Part shown: piece after piece, positions 1 through 7,755 of the stretch | How positions within the stretch are numbered: position 1 is the first letter of the stretch | How the letters are laid out: each line of letters starts with the position of its first letter | Source: Pseudonocardia alaniniphila | GTDB lineage: Bacteria; Actinomycetota; Actinomycetes; Mycobacteriales; Pseudonocardiaceae | Direction of reading: 5' to 3' | Length of the DNA stretch: 50,186 bases | Assembly (NCBI RefSeq): GCF_022524485.1 | Contig: NZ_JAKXMK010000044.1 | Location: 1-50,186 of the forward strand | Made by a program: the position numbers and the translations under genes | Notes under the pieces: generated by a model | Databases searched by the model: none | What the model saw: only the letters and a program-made list of their open reading frames with translations | Told to the model about the DNA's origin: nothing

Positions 1-612
1 ATCGAGATCGGCGAGATCGAGAACACCCTGCTGCGCGTCCCCGGCGTCCGTGACGGCGCGGTGGTGGTCGCGGAGCGACCCGACCAGAGTAAGCAGCTGG
101 TGGCCTTCTACGCCGGCACGCAGCCGCTCGAGGTCGACCTGCTGCGGGAGCGGCTCGGCGCCTCGCTGCCGCACTACATGGTGCCCGCGGCCTTCCACTG
201 GCAGGAGAACCTGCCGCTGACCGCCAACGGCAAGATCGACAAGAAGTCGCTGACCGCGCTGGCCGGCGAGCTGGAGACCGTCGAGCAGGGCTACGAGGCA
301 CCCCGCACCCCGACCGAGGAGCGGATGGCGGCGGCGTGGGCGAAGGTCCTCGGTGTCCCGACCGACCAGATCGGCCGCGCCGACCACTTCTTCGACCGGG
401 GCGGCAACTCGCTCTCCGCGGTCAAGCTGGCGATCGCGCTGGGGCGCATCGTGTCGCTCAAGGACGTCATCCGCTGCCCCGTCCTCGCTGACCTGGCCGA
501 ACTGGTCGACGTCAAGTCTCAGCCACCCGTCGGGCTGCTTCAGTCCCCGTCGGAGGCAGAAGACACGCAGACTGGCGGGGTCGAACCGATGGCCTCTTCA
601 CAAGCGAACTGA
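1..612 (+). CDS. NRPS adenylation-carrier protein, 3' end only
   Basis: The reading frame is open from base 1, so the gene starts outside the window; 203 residues remain. The first ~90 residues are the C-terminal lobe of an adenylation domain: an IEIGEIE motif (A8-like) at the start and LPLTANGKID (A10) near residues 71-80, whose Lys78 is the expected catalytic lysine. Residues ~103-165 form a peptidyl carrier domain with DHFFDRGGNSLSA; Ser137 is the predicted phosphopantetheine site. The protein ends shortly after the carrier, with no condensation or thioesterase domain, so it is at least A-PCP and probably loads an amino acid on a stand-alone carrier. The next gene starts 14 bases on and encodes a hydroxylase of the type that acts on carrier-bound amino acids, which fits an A-PCP/hydroxylase pair. 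The amino acid activated cannot be read because the specificity pocket lies upstream. Confidence 0.93.
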   Translation: MEIGEIENTLLRVPGVRDGAVVVAERPDQSKQLVAFYAGTQPLEVDLLRERLGASLPHYMVPAAFHWQENLPLTANGKIDKKSLTALAGELETVEQGYEAPRTPTEERMAAAWAKVLGVPTDQIGRADHFFDRGGNSLSAVKLAIALGRIVSLKDVIRCPVLADLAELVDVKSQPPVGLLQSPSEAEDTQTGGVEPMASSQAN

Positions 613-626
613 GAAAGGAGATCGTG

Positions 627-1619
627 ATGTCGTCCTCTTTTTCGCCGTCGCCGCTCGACGTCAGTCTGCGGCCTGGCGCACCTCCGATGCTGCAGGTCCC
701 ACCCACGGGTGATGCCCCGAGCTGGGCAGACGCGAACCGGCAGGCGCTGTACGGGATCGTCGCCGAGCACGGTTCGGTCCTGGTCCGGGGTCTCGGGCTG
801 AGCGACGCGAACACGGTGGGTTCGGTGTTCCAGCGGATCGGGCGTGGGCTGATGGCCGAGCGCGAGGCGTTCGCGGCCCGGCAGGTCTACTCCGAAGGTG
901 TGTACTCCTCGGCGAAGTGGCCGTCGAACCAACCCATGTGCATGCACAACGAGCTGAGCTACACGCTCGACGTTCCCAGCCTCATGCTGTTCGCCTGCCT
1001 GACCGCACCGACGGAGGGTGGCGCCACCGGAGTGGCCGACTCACCGACCGTGCTCGACGCGCTTCCGGCCGAGCTGGCCGCCCGGTTCGAGCGGGAGGGC
1101 TGGCTGCTCGCCCGCAACTACAACGACGACATCGGGGCGTCCTACGCCGACGCGTTCGGCACCGACAACCGTGCCGCCGTCGAGAACTACTGCCGGGCCA
1201 ACGCCATCGAGTTCGAGTGGCAGCCCGAAGGTGGTCTGCGCACCTGGCAGCGACGCAAGGCCGTGGTCCAGCACCCGATCACCGGCCGGCGCTGCTGGTT
1301 CAACCAGATCGCGTTCCTCAACGAGTGGACCCTGGATCCGGAGGTGCGCGAGTTCCTGGTCGACGTCTACGGCGAGGACGGGCTGCCGTTCAACACCCGC
1401 TTCGGCAACGGCGACCCGATCGGCGACGACATCGTGCAGCTGCTGAACGGGGTCTACGACGCCAACACCGCACGTGAGCCATGGCAGGCGGGCGACCTGA
1501 TGCTCGTCGACAACATCCGCAGCGCGCACAGCCGCGAGGCCTTCAGCGGACCACGCGAGGTGCTCGTCGCGATGGCCGCACCGGTCCGCATGACCGACAC
1601 CCCCCAGACACCGAGGTGA
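627..1619 (+). CDS. SyrP/TauD-like Fe(II)/2-oxoglutarate-dependent hydroxylase
   Basis: The protein has 330 residues and belongs to the TauD/TfdA clavaminate-synthase-like fold. The first metal-binding motif is HNE (His107, Glu109) within MCMHNELSY. The distal His is ~His301 in NIRSAHSREAF, followed by an Arg that should bind 2-oxoglutarate. SyrP-type members hydroxylate the beta carbon of aspartate or another residue while it is tethered to a carrier protein; that is family knowledge, and the substrate here is unknown. ATG 627 is chosen over GTG 624 because AAAGGAG at 614-620 is ideally spaced. It is tightly coupled to the A-PCP gene before it and the SbnB-like gene after it, so all three probably build one unusual amino-acid unit. 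Confidence 0.9.
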   Translation: MSSSFSPSPLDVSLRPGAPPMLQVPPTGDAPSWADANRQALYGIVAEHGSVLVRGLGLSDANTVGSVFQRIGRGLMAEREAFAARQVYSEGVYSSAKWPSNQPMCMHNELSYTLDVPSLMLFACLTAPTEGGATGVADSPTVLDALPAELAARFEREGWLLARNYNDDIGASYADAFGTDNRAAVENYCRANAIEFEWQPEGGLRTWQRRKAVVQHPITGRRCWFNQIAFLNEWTLDPEVREFLVDVYGEDGLPFNTRFGNGDPIGDDIVQLLNGVYDANTAREPWQAGDLMLVDNIRSAHSREAFSGPREVLVAMAAPVRMTDTPQTPR

Positions 1620-1626
1620 CGAACTG

Positions 1627-2655
1627 ATGACCACCACCGTGCCACCGTTCGCGGTGATCCCCGGCGCACAGGTCCAGCAGGCCCTGCAGGGCCACGAGAA
1701 GCAGGTCATGGAGGTGGTGGAGGCCACCTACCGGCTGCACGGCGCCGGCGACTCGGTGAACCCACCGTCCTACTTCCTGCGCTTCCCCGACCGCCCGTCC
1801 TCGCGCATCATCGCGCTGCCCGCGTCCATCGGCGGGCAGTCGCGGGTGGACGGCATCAAGTGGATCTCGAGCTTCCCGGACAACGTGGCCGCGGGCATCC
1901 CGCGAGCGTCGGCGGTGCTGATCCTCAACGACCACGACACCGGCTACCCGTTCGCCTGCCTGGAGAGCTCGATCATCAGCGCCACCAGGACGGCTGCGTC
2001 GGCGGCACTGGCAGCCGACTGGCTCAGCCGCGGCCGGGAGCGTCCCACCCGCGTCGGATTCTTCGGCGTGGGCCTGATCGCCCGCTACATCCACACGTTC
2101 CTGGCCGGCACCGGCTGGTCGTTCGACGAGGTGGGCGTCTTCGACCTGTCCGCCGACAGCGCGGCCGGATTCCGCGGTTACCTGGAGCAGTCGGGCACCA
2201 CCGGCCGGATCACCCTGCACGAGTCGGCCGAGGATCTGATCCGCTCCAGCGACCTGGTGGTCTTCGCGACCATCGCCGGGAAGCCGCACGTCACCGACAC
2301 GTCGTGGTTCGACCACAACCCACTGGTGCTGCACGTCTCGCTCCGCGACCTCGCGCCGGAGATCGTGCTGGCCTCGACCAACATCGTCGACGACGTCGAG
2401 CACTGCCTCAAGGCGGACACCTCGCCGCACCTTGCCGAACAGCTCACCGGCAACCGGGACTTCCTGCAGGGAACCCTGGACGACGTGATGGCCGGGCGGG
2501 TGAGCCTGCCGACGGACCGTCCGGTGGTGTTCTCGCCCTTCGGCCTCGGCGTGCTCGACCTCGCGGTCGGCAAGTACGTGTACGACCAGGTGGGCCGTGC
2601 CGGTGACCTGAACGTCATCGACGACTTCTTCCACGAGCTGCGCCGATACGGCTGA
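1627..2655 (+). CDS. SbnB-like 2,3-diaminopropionate biosynthesis dehydrogenase
   Basis: The 342-residue protein is of the ornithine cyclodeaminase/mu-crystallin family and matches the SbnB branch. It has the substrate-side segment with GGQSRVDGIKWISSFPDN, then LESSIISATRTAA, then a Rossmann NAD site (GFFGVGLIARYIH, ~residues 138-150). SbnB oxidatively cleaves N-(1-amino-1-carboxyl-2-ethyl)-glutamate to L-2,3-diaminopropionate and 2-oxoglutarate. Its partner SbnA, a PLP enzyme using O-phosphoserine and glutamate, is not in the window and should lie upstream in the same cluster. It starts 7 bases after the hydroxylase stop. The product is likely to contain diaminopropionate, perhaps as a siderophore or antibiotic; that is inference. 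It is the last gene of the cluster on this side. Confidence 0.88.
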   Translation: MTTTVPPFAVIPGAQVQQALQGHEKQVMEVVEATYRLHGAGDSVNPPSYFLRFPDRPSSRIIALPASIGGQSRVDGIKWISSFPDNVAAGIPRASAVLILNDHDTGYPFACLESSIISATRTAASAALAADWLSRGRERPTRVGFFGVGLIARYIHTFLAGTGWSFDEVGVFDLSADSAAGFRGYLEQSGTTGRITLHESAEDLIRSSDLVVFATIAGKPHVTDTSWFDHNPLVLHVSLRDLAPEIVLASTNIVDDVEHCLKADTSPHLAEQLTGNRDFLQGTLDDVMAGRVSLPTDRPVVFSPFGLGVLDLAVGKYVYDQVGRAGDLNVIDDFFHELRRYG

Positions 2656-2677
2656 CCAGCCCAGCTCAACCAGATGA

Positions 2678-2727
2678 TGCCTGCCGCGATGGTCGCGAGG
2701 ACGAGTCCTCCGGCCACCCGGCAGGCA
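2678..2727. terminator. Long-loop inverted repeat between convergent genes
   Basis: TGCCTGCCG (2678-2686) pairs exactly with CGGCAGGCA (2719-2727), with a 32-base loop. It sits between the SbnB-like gene and the convergent DinB-like gene and may end both transcripts. There is no U tract, so this is tentative. Confidence 0.4.
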
Positions 2728-2741
2728 CCTCTGTCGAGGCC

Positions 2742-3221
2742 TCAGCGGGGGCCGAGGCCGGTTTTCCCGTCGATGAGCTCGCGAACGATGTCGAGGTGGC
2801 CGGCATGGCGGGCGGTCTCTTCGATCATGTGAAGGACGATCCCGCGCAGGTCGGTGATCTGCTCTCCCAAGACGCCGGGGTGGCGGGCACGCGGGGGCGA
2901 GGACAGCGGCAGGGCCGTGAGGATCGCATCGGAACGCTCGCACTGGTCGCGGTAGAACTCGAGGACCACTGACGGCGGCCGCGAGGTGACCAAGGGCGTG
3001 TCGTCGTCGGGCCAGGGCAGCGGATCGGCGGAACCGGTGGCGATCTCCTGGAACCAGTGCCGCTCGGCATGGCCGAGGTGCTCCAGGAGTCCCAGCGGAG
3101 TCCAGCCCGACGGCACGACCGAGGCTGTCAGGGCTTCGGTGTCGAGCCCGTCGATGATCGCCAGAACGCTGGCACGCTGCCACTCCAGGAACGCCAGGAG
3201 AGCCTTCTTCTCGTCGTCCAT
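2742..3221 (-). CDS. DinB-like / DUF664 four-helix protein
   Basis: The 159-residue protein belongs to the DinB/DUF664 superfamily, which in actinomycetes includes mycothiol-dependent transferases. Three conserved histidines that would bind a metal are visible: in LLEHLGHAERHWF (first helix pair) and HMIEETARHAGHLD near the C terminus. The last motif is typical of the family. The function is unassigned; mycothiol-dependent detoxification is a family-level possibility only. ATG 3221 is preceded by an AGGAGAGAGG ribosome site. It stands alone, convergent with the NRPS cluster. Confidence 0.75.
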   Translation of the reverse strand: MDDEKKALLAFLEWQRASVLAIIDGLDTEALTASVVPSGWTPLGLLEHLGHAERHWFQEIATGSADPLPWPDDDTPLVTSRPPSVVLEFYRDQCERSDAILTALPLSSPPRARHPGVLGEQITDLRGIVLHMIEETARHAGHLDIVRELIDGKTGLGPR

Positions 3222-3343
3222 CGGGACATGCCTCTCTCCTGGAATGAGAGGCGGACGCTAGCAGTCGGCACCGACAGCCTCGGCGACGTCAGCAGGCCCG
3301 TCGGTCGCGGCGCGCCGCCGACCGGGCCGGTGTGCTGCCCCGC

Positions 3344-3622
3344 TCAGAGGGACAGCGCCAGCGAACGCAGCACCAGCGCCGCGATGAACACGACCGTGAA
3401 CGCGAGGTCGATCTGCACCGAGCCGACCCGCACGGGTTTCAGCACGCGACGCACCGGCGCGAGTACCGGCTCGGTGAGCGTGTGGGACACCGAGCGAGCC
3501 CGTGCGGCCCAGCCGTCGCGCGCCGCGCCGAGCACGCCCGTCCAGTCCAGTACGGCGCGCACGACCATGACGATCAGGAACAGTAGTAGGACGAAACCGA
3601 GCAGAGCTCCGATGGCACTCAT
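3344..3622 (-). CDS. YggT-family membrane protein
   Basis: A small protein (~92 residues) with a hydrophobic segment near residues 4-24, a central amphipathic part containing EPVLAPVRRVLKPV, and a second hydrophobic segment at the C terminus. The 'TEPVLAPVRR' type motif between two helices is the hallmark of YggT proteins, which in actinobacteria usually sit near cell-division genes. No division genes are adjacent here. ATG 3622 is preferred over the upstream GTG because GGAGG lies 7 bases before it. The precise role is unknown. Confidence 0.8.
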   Translation of the reverse strand: MSAIGALLGFVLLLFLIVMVVRAVLDWTGVLGAARDGWAARARSVSHTLTEPVLAPVRRVLKPVRVGSVQIDLAFTVVFIAALVLRSLALSL

Positions 3623-3746
3623 GGGCACCCCTCCACCCGTTCAGCATCCTCGCCCAGCCTGAGCTACGCCTGAGACCTCCGACTTTCGTGGTCACCCTTG
3701 TCGGCGACAGCCCGGAAACCCCGGTGTACACCCCCGGGCAACCCCG

Positions 3747-4724
3747 TCACACGTTCTCAGGAGACGGTCCGGTGACCGGAGCGGCGGCCGCCATGATGCG
3801 GTCGATCGCCATGAGGTCGCTGCGGCTCAGCGAGAGATCGGCCGCGGCCAGGCTGTCCTGAACGTGGTCGGCCTGCCGTGCACCGACGATGGCCACGTGC
3901 ACAGCCGGGTTGGCCAACGTCCAGGCGATGGCCAGCTGACTCACCGTGACGCCCCGCTCCCCGGCGAACTGCTCCAGGGCGCGCACCGCGGCCAGGTTGT
4001 TCCGAAATCCGTCGCCGCTGAACATCGGGCTGGTGGCGCGCCAGTCGTCACTGCCGAACGTGGTGGCCTCGGTCATCGTCCCGGTCAGCAAGCCGTGGGC
4101 CAGCGGTCCGTAGACGAGCACGCCGACGTCGTGCGCGCGGGCGTAGGGCAGCACATCGTGTTCGACCTCGCGGCGGCGGAACAGGTGATACGGCGGCTGC
4201 ACCGTTTCCACCGGCAGCGTCGCGGCGAACTCGGCCATCTGCACCGCGGAGTAGTTGGACACGCCGACGTGGCCGATCTTGCCCTCGGCGACCAGCTCCC
4301 GCAGCGCACCGGCCGTCTCGGCAGCGGGAACCTTCGGGTCGGGCCAGTGCACCTGGTAGAGGTCGACGTGGTCCACGCCCAACGCCGTCAGGCTGGCGTC
4401 CACACCGTCACGCAGCCCCTGCGGGCTCGCGTCGCGGACCAGACCCGCGTCGGTCATCCGCAGCCCACCCTTGGTGGCGATCACGAGTTGATCCCGGTTG
4501 GTGGCCAGCTCGCTGCGCAGCGCAGTCCCGAGCAGCCGCTCGGACGCGCCGAAGCCGTAGGCCTGCGCCGTGTCGAAGAAGTTGACGCCCAGGTCGCGGG
4601 CCCGCCGGATCGCCGTGACCGCCACGGCTTCGTCGAACCGGCCCCAGTCACCGCCCAACTGCCACGCGCCGAAGGCGATCCGGGAAACCTCGAGCCCGCT
4701 ACCACCCAAGATAGTGGTCTTCAT
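3747..4724 (-). CDS. Aldo/keto reductase
   Basis: A 325-residue NADPH-dependent oxidoreductase of the AKR superfamily. The catalytic tetrad is readable: Asp51 and Tyr56 in FFDTAQAYG, Lys85 in IATKGG and His126 in YQVHWPDP. The C-terminal half has the usual cofactor-binding segment (AIVGARQADHVQDSLAA). The start at 4724 gives the canonical MKTTILGGSGLEVS N terminus; the open frame continues upstream but without family similarity. The substrate is unknown. A TetR gene lies upstream on the same strand, and a TetR-type operator is in the 383-base gap between them, so the reductase is probably induced by a small molecule. Confidence 0.9.
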   Translation of the reverse strand: MKTTILGGSGLEVSRIAFGAWQLGGDWGRFDEAVAVTAIRRARDLGVNFFDTAQAYGFGASERLLGTALRSELATNRDQLVIATKGGLRMTDAGLVRDASPQGLRDGVDASLTALGVDHVDLYQVHWPDPKVPAAETAGALRELVAEGKIGHVGVSNYSAVQMAEFAATLPVETVQPPYHLFRRREVEHDVLPYARAHDVGVLVYGPLAHGLLTGTMTEATTFGSDDWRATSPMFSGDGFRNNLAAVRALEQFAGERGVTVSQLAIAWTLANPAVHVAIVGARQADHVQDSLAAADLSLSRSDLMAIDRIMAAAAPVTGPSPENV

Positions 4725-4760
4725 TCTGTTCTTCTCTCTGGTGCAAGGCGCCGAGGAGAC

Positions 4761-4787
4761 GTGCTGTCCCGGGGAGCCGGACAGCAC
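4761..4787 (-). promoter_or_regulatory. Hairpin in the leader of the aldo/keto reductase
   Basis: GTGCTGTCC (4761-4769) and GGACAGCAC (4779-4787) form a perfect 9-bp stem with a 9-base loop. It is 37 bases before the reductase start codon, so it would lie in the mRNA leader. It could be an attenuator or a protein-binding palindrome. Confidence 0.45.
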
Positions 4788-5030
4788 GGACGGTCGCGCC
4801 GATTCAGATCGATCAATTTCTGTTTCGCTGGGTCGCGATCAGTCAGGGGAGACACGGGGGAAGGATTCGCGGGAACCGCGGATCAGGACTGTCGGGCGCG
4901 GACGGATTTCTCGGTCCGCTTGCCGATCTGTCCGTCGATGTTCTTCCGGCACTCGAAAGCGCGGAGTACTTCGGGGCGGCGTACTCAAGTGTCTTGTCGG
5001 GGGCGGCGCTCTACATACCCAGGCCTCCTA

Positions 5031-5050
5031 GAAACTGAACGTCTAGTTTC
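5031..5050. promoter_or_regulatory. Candidate TetR operator 1
   Basis: GAAACTGAACGTCTAGTTTC is a 20-bp imperfect palindrome. Its core, ACTG-AACGTC-TAGT, matches the core ACTG-CCCGTT-CAGT found before the tetR gene (5738-5751). Both are variants of the perfect palindrome ACTGAACGTTCAGT. Its place upstream of the aldo/keto reductase suggests control by the neighbouring TetR protein. Confidence 0.6.
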
Positions 5051-5107
5051 CAATCAGGCTAGCGCGGGCCTCGGCGTGCGGCCGCTGTCCGAGCGGTGAG
5101 GTCGGTC

Positions 5108-5713
5108 TCAGCAGGCCAGACCGCGGATCGCCAGGTCGACGATCGAATCGGCGACGTCGTCGCCCATGGGCGCGTGGCCCGCGACGAGCCGGTAGATCGC
5201 AGCCCCGAATATCAGATCGATCGCGGACTCGGGATCGATGTCGGCACGGAGCTCACCGCGTGCGATGCCGCGAGCCAAGATCGTGCGTCCCAGTTGCCGC
5301 CGGGGGCCGATGAGTCGATCGTTCAGTTCTGCGGCAATCTGCGGATCGAACTGCGCCTCTCCGACGATCTGAGCGTAGACCCGCCCGCTAGGGCTGTTGT
5401 AGAAGCGCATCATGCCGCGCAGTACGAGGCGGAAGTCCTCGTGCGCGGAACCGGTGTCAGGATCGCCGGATTCGACGAACATCTGCGACAACATGGCCTC
5501 GACGGCAACCGCGTACTTGTTCGGCCACCACTTGTAGATCGTGGCCTTGCTCGCCCCGCACCGACTGGCGATCTCCTCGGTGGTCATCACCCGCAGCCCG
5601 ACCTCGTGCATCAACTCCCCCGTCGCACGCAGAACGGCCTTGCGGGTCTGCTCGCTGCGTGGACGACCCGGGCGGGGTCGAGGCTGGTCCTGCTCGCTAC
5701 GACTGACGGCCAT
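5108..5713 (-). CDS. TetR/AcrR-family transcriptional regulator
   Basis: A 201-residue regulator. The N-terminal ~65 residues hold the TetR DNA-binding domain (TTEEIASRCGASKATIYKWWPNK, helix-turn-helix at about residues 44-66). The remainder is the helical ligand-binding and dimerisation domain. ATG 5713 has GGGGGAAGG upstream. A palindrome 23 bases before the start codon (5736-5753) closely resembles one upstream of the aldo/keto reductase, so autoregulation plus control of the reductase is the simplest reading. The ligand is unknown. Confidence 0.9.
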   Translation of the reverse strand: MAVSRSEQDQPRPRPGRPRSEQTRKAVLRATGELMHEVGLRVMTTEEIASRCGASKATIYKWWPNKYAVAVEAMLSQMFVESGDPDTGSAHEDFRLVLRGMMRFYNSPSGRVYAQIVGEAQFDPQIAAELNDRLIGPRRQLGRTILARGIARGELRADIDPESAIDLIFGAAIYRLVAGHAPMGDDVADSIVDLAIRGLAC

Positions 5714-5735
5714 CGGCCACCTTCCCCCAAATACG

Positions 5736-5753
5736 ATACTGCCCGTTCAGTTT
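5736..5753. promoter_or_regulatory. Candidate TetR operator 2 (autoregulatory)
   Basis: ATACTGCCCGTTCAGTTT, core ACTG-N6-CAGT, lies 23 bases upstream of the tetR start codon. It has the same spacing and half-sites as the site at 5031-5050. Confidence 0.6.
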
Positions 5754-5818
5754 ACATCTACGGGAGTTCGCCAGGGCCGAACAGTGGCTGGTCGTTGCCC
5801 CGTCAGGTCGCAACCACG

Positions 5819-5860
5819 GATGGCCCGGCCGCACCCCACTGCGGGTGCGGCCGGGCCATC
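5819..5860. terminator. Perfect 18-bp stem terminator-like hairpin
   Basis: GATGGCCCGGCCGCACCC (5819-5836) pairs exactly with 5843-5860 around the 6-base loop CACTGC. It lies just past the stop of the minus-strand HD gene and upstream of the tetR promoter. It should end the HD transcript and insulate tetR. There is no U tract, as is common in high-GC actinomycetes. Confidence 0.8.
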
Positions 5861-5889
5861 GTCGTCGCCTCGACGGTCGGGAGCGGACG

Positions 5890-6528
5890 TCACTCGGGCC
5901 AGTCGGAGCCCAGGATCACCTCGACGAAGTCACCGCGGCGGAAGCCGGGTACGAAGTGTTCGAGCACGTCCGCCTTGACGTTGCCGAACGTGGTCTCGGG
6001 CCGGTCCTTGATGCCGTCGGTGAACGCCGCGAGGATCTGGTTCTTGAAGTCGGGACGTGGGTGCGCCGCCACGATCTGCGCGCGCTGCTCGTCGGTGATC
6101 GCGTCGTAGCCGATGCCGAGCACGTCCAGCTCGACGCCCCGGGTGACGAGCGCGACCTCCGGTGCCATGTGCAGCGGGATCTCCGGCGTGGTGTGCAGCG
6201 CGATGGCCGTCCAGACGGTCTCGGCCGGCTCCGTGCCGATTCCGTGCGCGAGCAGGAAGCGGCGGGCCTCGTCGGCGCCGTCGATCTCGAAGCGCTGGTC
6301 CGTGCGCCGGTACTTCGCCGTCAGCCCGAGGTCATGGAACATCGCGCCCACGTAGAGAAGCTCCGGGTCGAAGCGCAGGCCCTGCGCGCGGCCCCGCAGG
6401 CTGCCGAACAGGTAGACCCGGCGGGAGTGGTGATAGACCAGTGGGATCGTCGCCTCGCGCACCAGCTCGGTGGCCTCGGCGACCAGTCGCGTGTCAGGAA
6501 TCTCGACATCCGAAATCGTCTCCGTCAT
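5890..6528 (-). CDS. HD-domain hydrolase-like protein
   Basis: The 212-residue protein carries the HD-superfamily metal site: His in YHHSRRVYLFG, the HD pair in MFHDLGLT, and a later His in AIALHTT and an Asp in the C-terminal half (ELDVLGIGYD). Relatives include phosphohydrolases and cyanamide-hydratase-like enzymes, so the substrate cannot be named. The start at ATG 6528 is chosen because the frame upstream has no family similarity. The gene is divergent from the GlxA-type regulator, with ~87 bases between starts, which suggests that regulator may control it. Confidence 0.82.
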   Translation of the reverse strand: MTETISDVEIPDTRLVAEATELVREATIPLVYHHSRRVYLFGSLRGRAQGLRFDPELLYVGAMFHDLGLTAKYRRTDQRFEIDGADEARRFLLAHGIGTEPAETVWTAIALHTTPEIPLHMAPEVALVTRGVELDVLGIGYDAITDEQRAQIVAAHPRPDFKNQILAAFTDGIKDRPETTFGNVKADVLEHFVPGFRRGDFVEVILGSDWPE

Positions 6529-6615
6529 GGACCTAGCATCGGGCGAGGTCGAAGTCCGGCACCATGTCTTGAAGGACGGGACCACCACACATCCGGACAC
6601 GAGCGGGAGCTACCC

Positions 6616-7626
6616 ATGGCACGCGCACATCGGGTCGGGATCCTGGTGTTCGACGGCCTCACCATGCTCGACGTCAGCGGGCCCGCCGAGGTGCTGGGCA
6701 CGGCCCACCGGTTCGGTGCGTCGTACGAGGTCGTCCTGATCTCTCCCCGGGGCGGCGACGTGCTGACCTCGGCGGGTCTCCGGCTGGGCCCCACGGTGGC
6801 TGCGCACGAGGTGGGACACCTGGACACCGCGATCATCGCGGGAGGCGACCGGCTGCCGGTGCAGGTCATCGAGGAGGAGCTGCTCACCGCGGCACGGGTC
6901 GTCGCCGCGGCGGCGCAGCGGGTGGCCTCGGTCTGCACGGGGGCGTTCGTACTGGCCGCACTTGGCGCGCTGGACGGCCGCCGGGCCACCACACATTGGC
7001 GCCACACCGACCGGCTCGCGCGCCACTACCCACAGGTGCTCGTGCAGCCCGACGCGATCTTCGTCATGGACGGGCACGTGGTCACGTCAGCGGGCGTGAG
7101 CGCGGGCATCGACCTGGCGCTCGCGCTCGTGGAGCAGGACGAGGGTGCGGAGGTCGCGCGGAAGGTCGCCCAGGAGCTCGTGGTGTTCCTGCAGCGCCCG
7201 GGCGGTCAGTCGCAGTTCTCGGTGGCTGCCCGCACCCCCGTGCCGCTGAACGCGAAGATCCGCGAGCTGCTTGCGGCCGTCGTCGCCGAGCCGGGCGCGG
7301 ACCACTCCCTGACGACGATGGCCGCCGCGATCCCGACGAGCACCCGCCATCTGGCGCGCCTCTTCCAGGAGGAGGTGGGCACCACGCCTGCTCGGTGGGT
7401 GGAACGCACCCGGTTGGAGGCGGCCCAGCGGCTCCTCCTGGAAGGTCACAGCGTCACCGCGGCCGCGGAGCTCAGCGGCCTGGGCAGCGACGAGTCGCTT
7501 CGGAGGGTGTTCGGCCGCCACCTCGGCATCACGCCCAGCGAGTACCGGCAGCGGTTCGCCAGCACCCGACGCAGCGCCGCGAGTTCCTCGGCAGAGCCGA
7601 CGGTCGACGCGCTCTCGGCACGCTGA
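6616..7626 (+). CDS. GlxA-type AraC-family regulator (DJ-1/PfpI domain + AraC HTH)
   Basis: A 336-residue regulator. Residues ~4-175 form a DJ-1/PfpI (class I amidotransferase-like) domain with the VCTGAF nucleophile-elbow motif. Residues ~225-320 form a two-helix-turn-helix AraC domain (SLTTMAAAIPTSTRHLARLFQEE... and VTAAAELSGLGSDESLRRVFGRH). Such proteins respond to small metabolites, and some control amine or betaine catabolism. GGGAG before ATG 6616 sets the start. It diverges from the HD-domain gene, the most likely target. Confidence 0.9.
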   Translation: MARAHRVGILVFDGLTMLDVSGPAEVLGTAHRFGASYEVVLISPRGGDVLTSAGLRLGPTVAAHEVGHLDTAIIAGGDRLPVQVIEEELLTAARVVAAAAQRVASVCTGAFVLAALGALDGRRATTHWRHTDRLARHYPQVLVQPDAIFVMDGHVVTSAGVSAGIDLALALVEQDEGAEVARKVAQELVVFLQRPGGQSQFSVAARTPVPLNAKIRELLAAVVAEPGADHSLTTMAAAIPTSTRHLARLFQEEVGTTPARWVERTRLEAAQRLLLEGHSVTAAAELSGLGSDESLRRVFGRHLGITPSEYRQRFASTRRSAASSSAEPTVDALSAR

Positions 7627-7702
7627 CCCCTCACCCACCGACGCTGCGAGCAGCCTTTCGCTCCGATCAGGCTGCAGATGTCGTTGCGCCGGCGGTCATT
7701 GT

Positions 7703-7737
7703 CGGTGGCCGGGCCGGCCAGGCTGCTCGTGCCACCG
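7703..7737. terminator. Inverted repeat after the GlxA-type regulator
   Basis: CGGTGGC (7703-7709) pairs with GCCACCG (7731-7737), and the loop contains GGCCGGCC, which can add inner pairs. It lies between the regulator and the convergent small orphan gene, so it may end both transcripts. Confidence 0.4.
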
Positions 7738-7755
7738 GGGACCGACGGTCCGCGG

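Larger units (their letters stand above)
4725..5107. other. Long leader region of the aldo/keto reductase
   Basis: This 383-base gap holds no convincing gene. It contains the operator at 5031-5050 and a hairpin at 4761-4787. On the minus strand a strong AGGAGG (5029-5024) lies just before an ATG that is followed at once by a TAG stop, so it starts no protein. A transcript from the operator region would carry a ~300-base leader. Confidence 0.5.

Noticed and set aside
1627..2655. The SbnB-like gene as an ordinary ornithine cyclodeaminase
   Set aside because: The block GGQSRVDGIKWISSFPDN and the NRPS context favour the SbnB branch over ornithine cyclodeaminase.
4840..4997. A 49-codon minus-strand frame starting at a TTG in the aldo/keto reductase leader
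   Set aside because: The ribosome site is too far from the TTG and the translation is Arg/Pro-rich with no domain.
5845..6615. N-terminal extension of the GlxA-type regulator
   Set aside because: It is antisense to the HD-domain gene and has no similarity to any domain; ATG 6616 with its ribosome site gives the normal N terminus.
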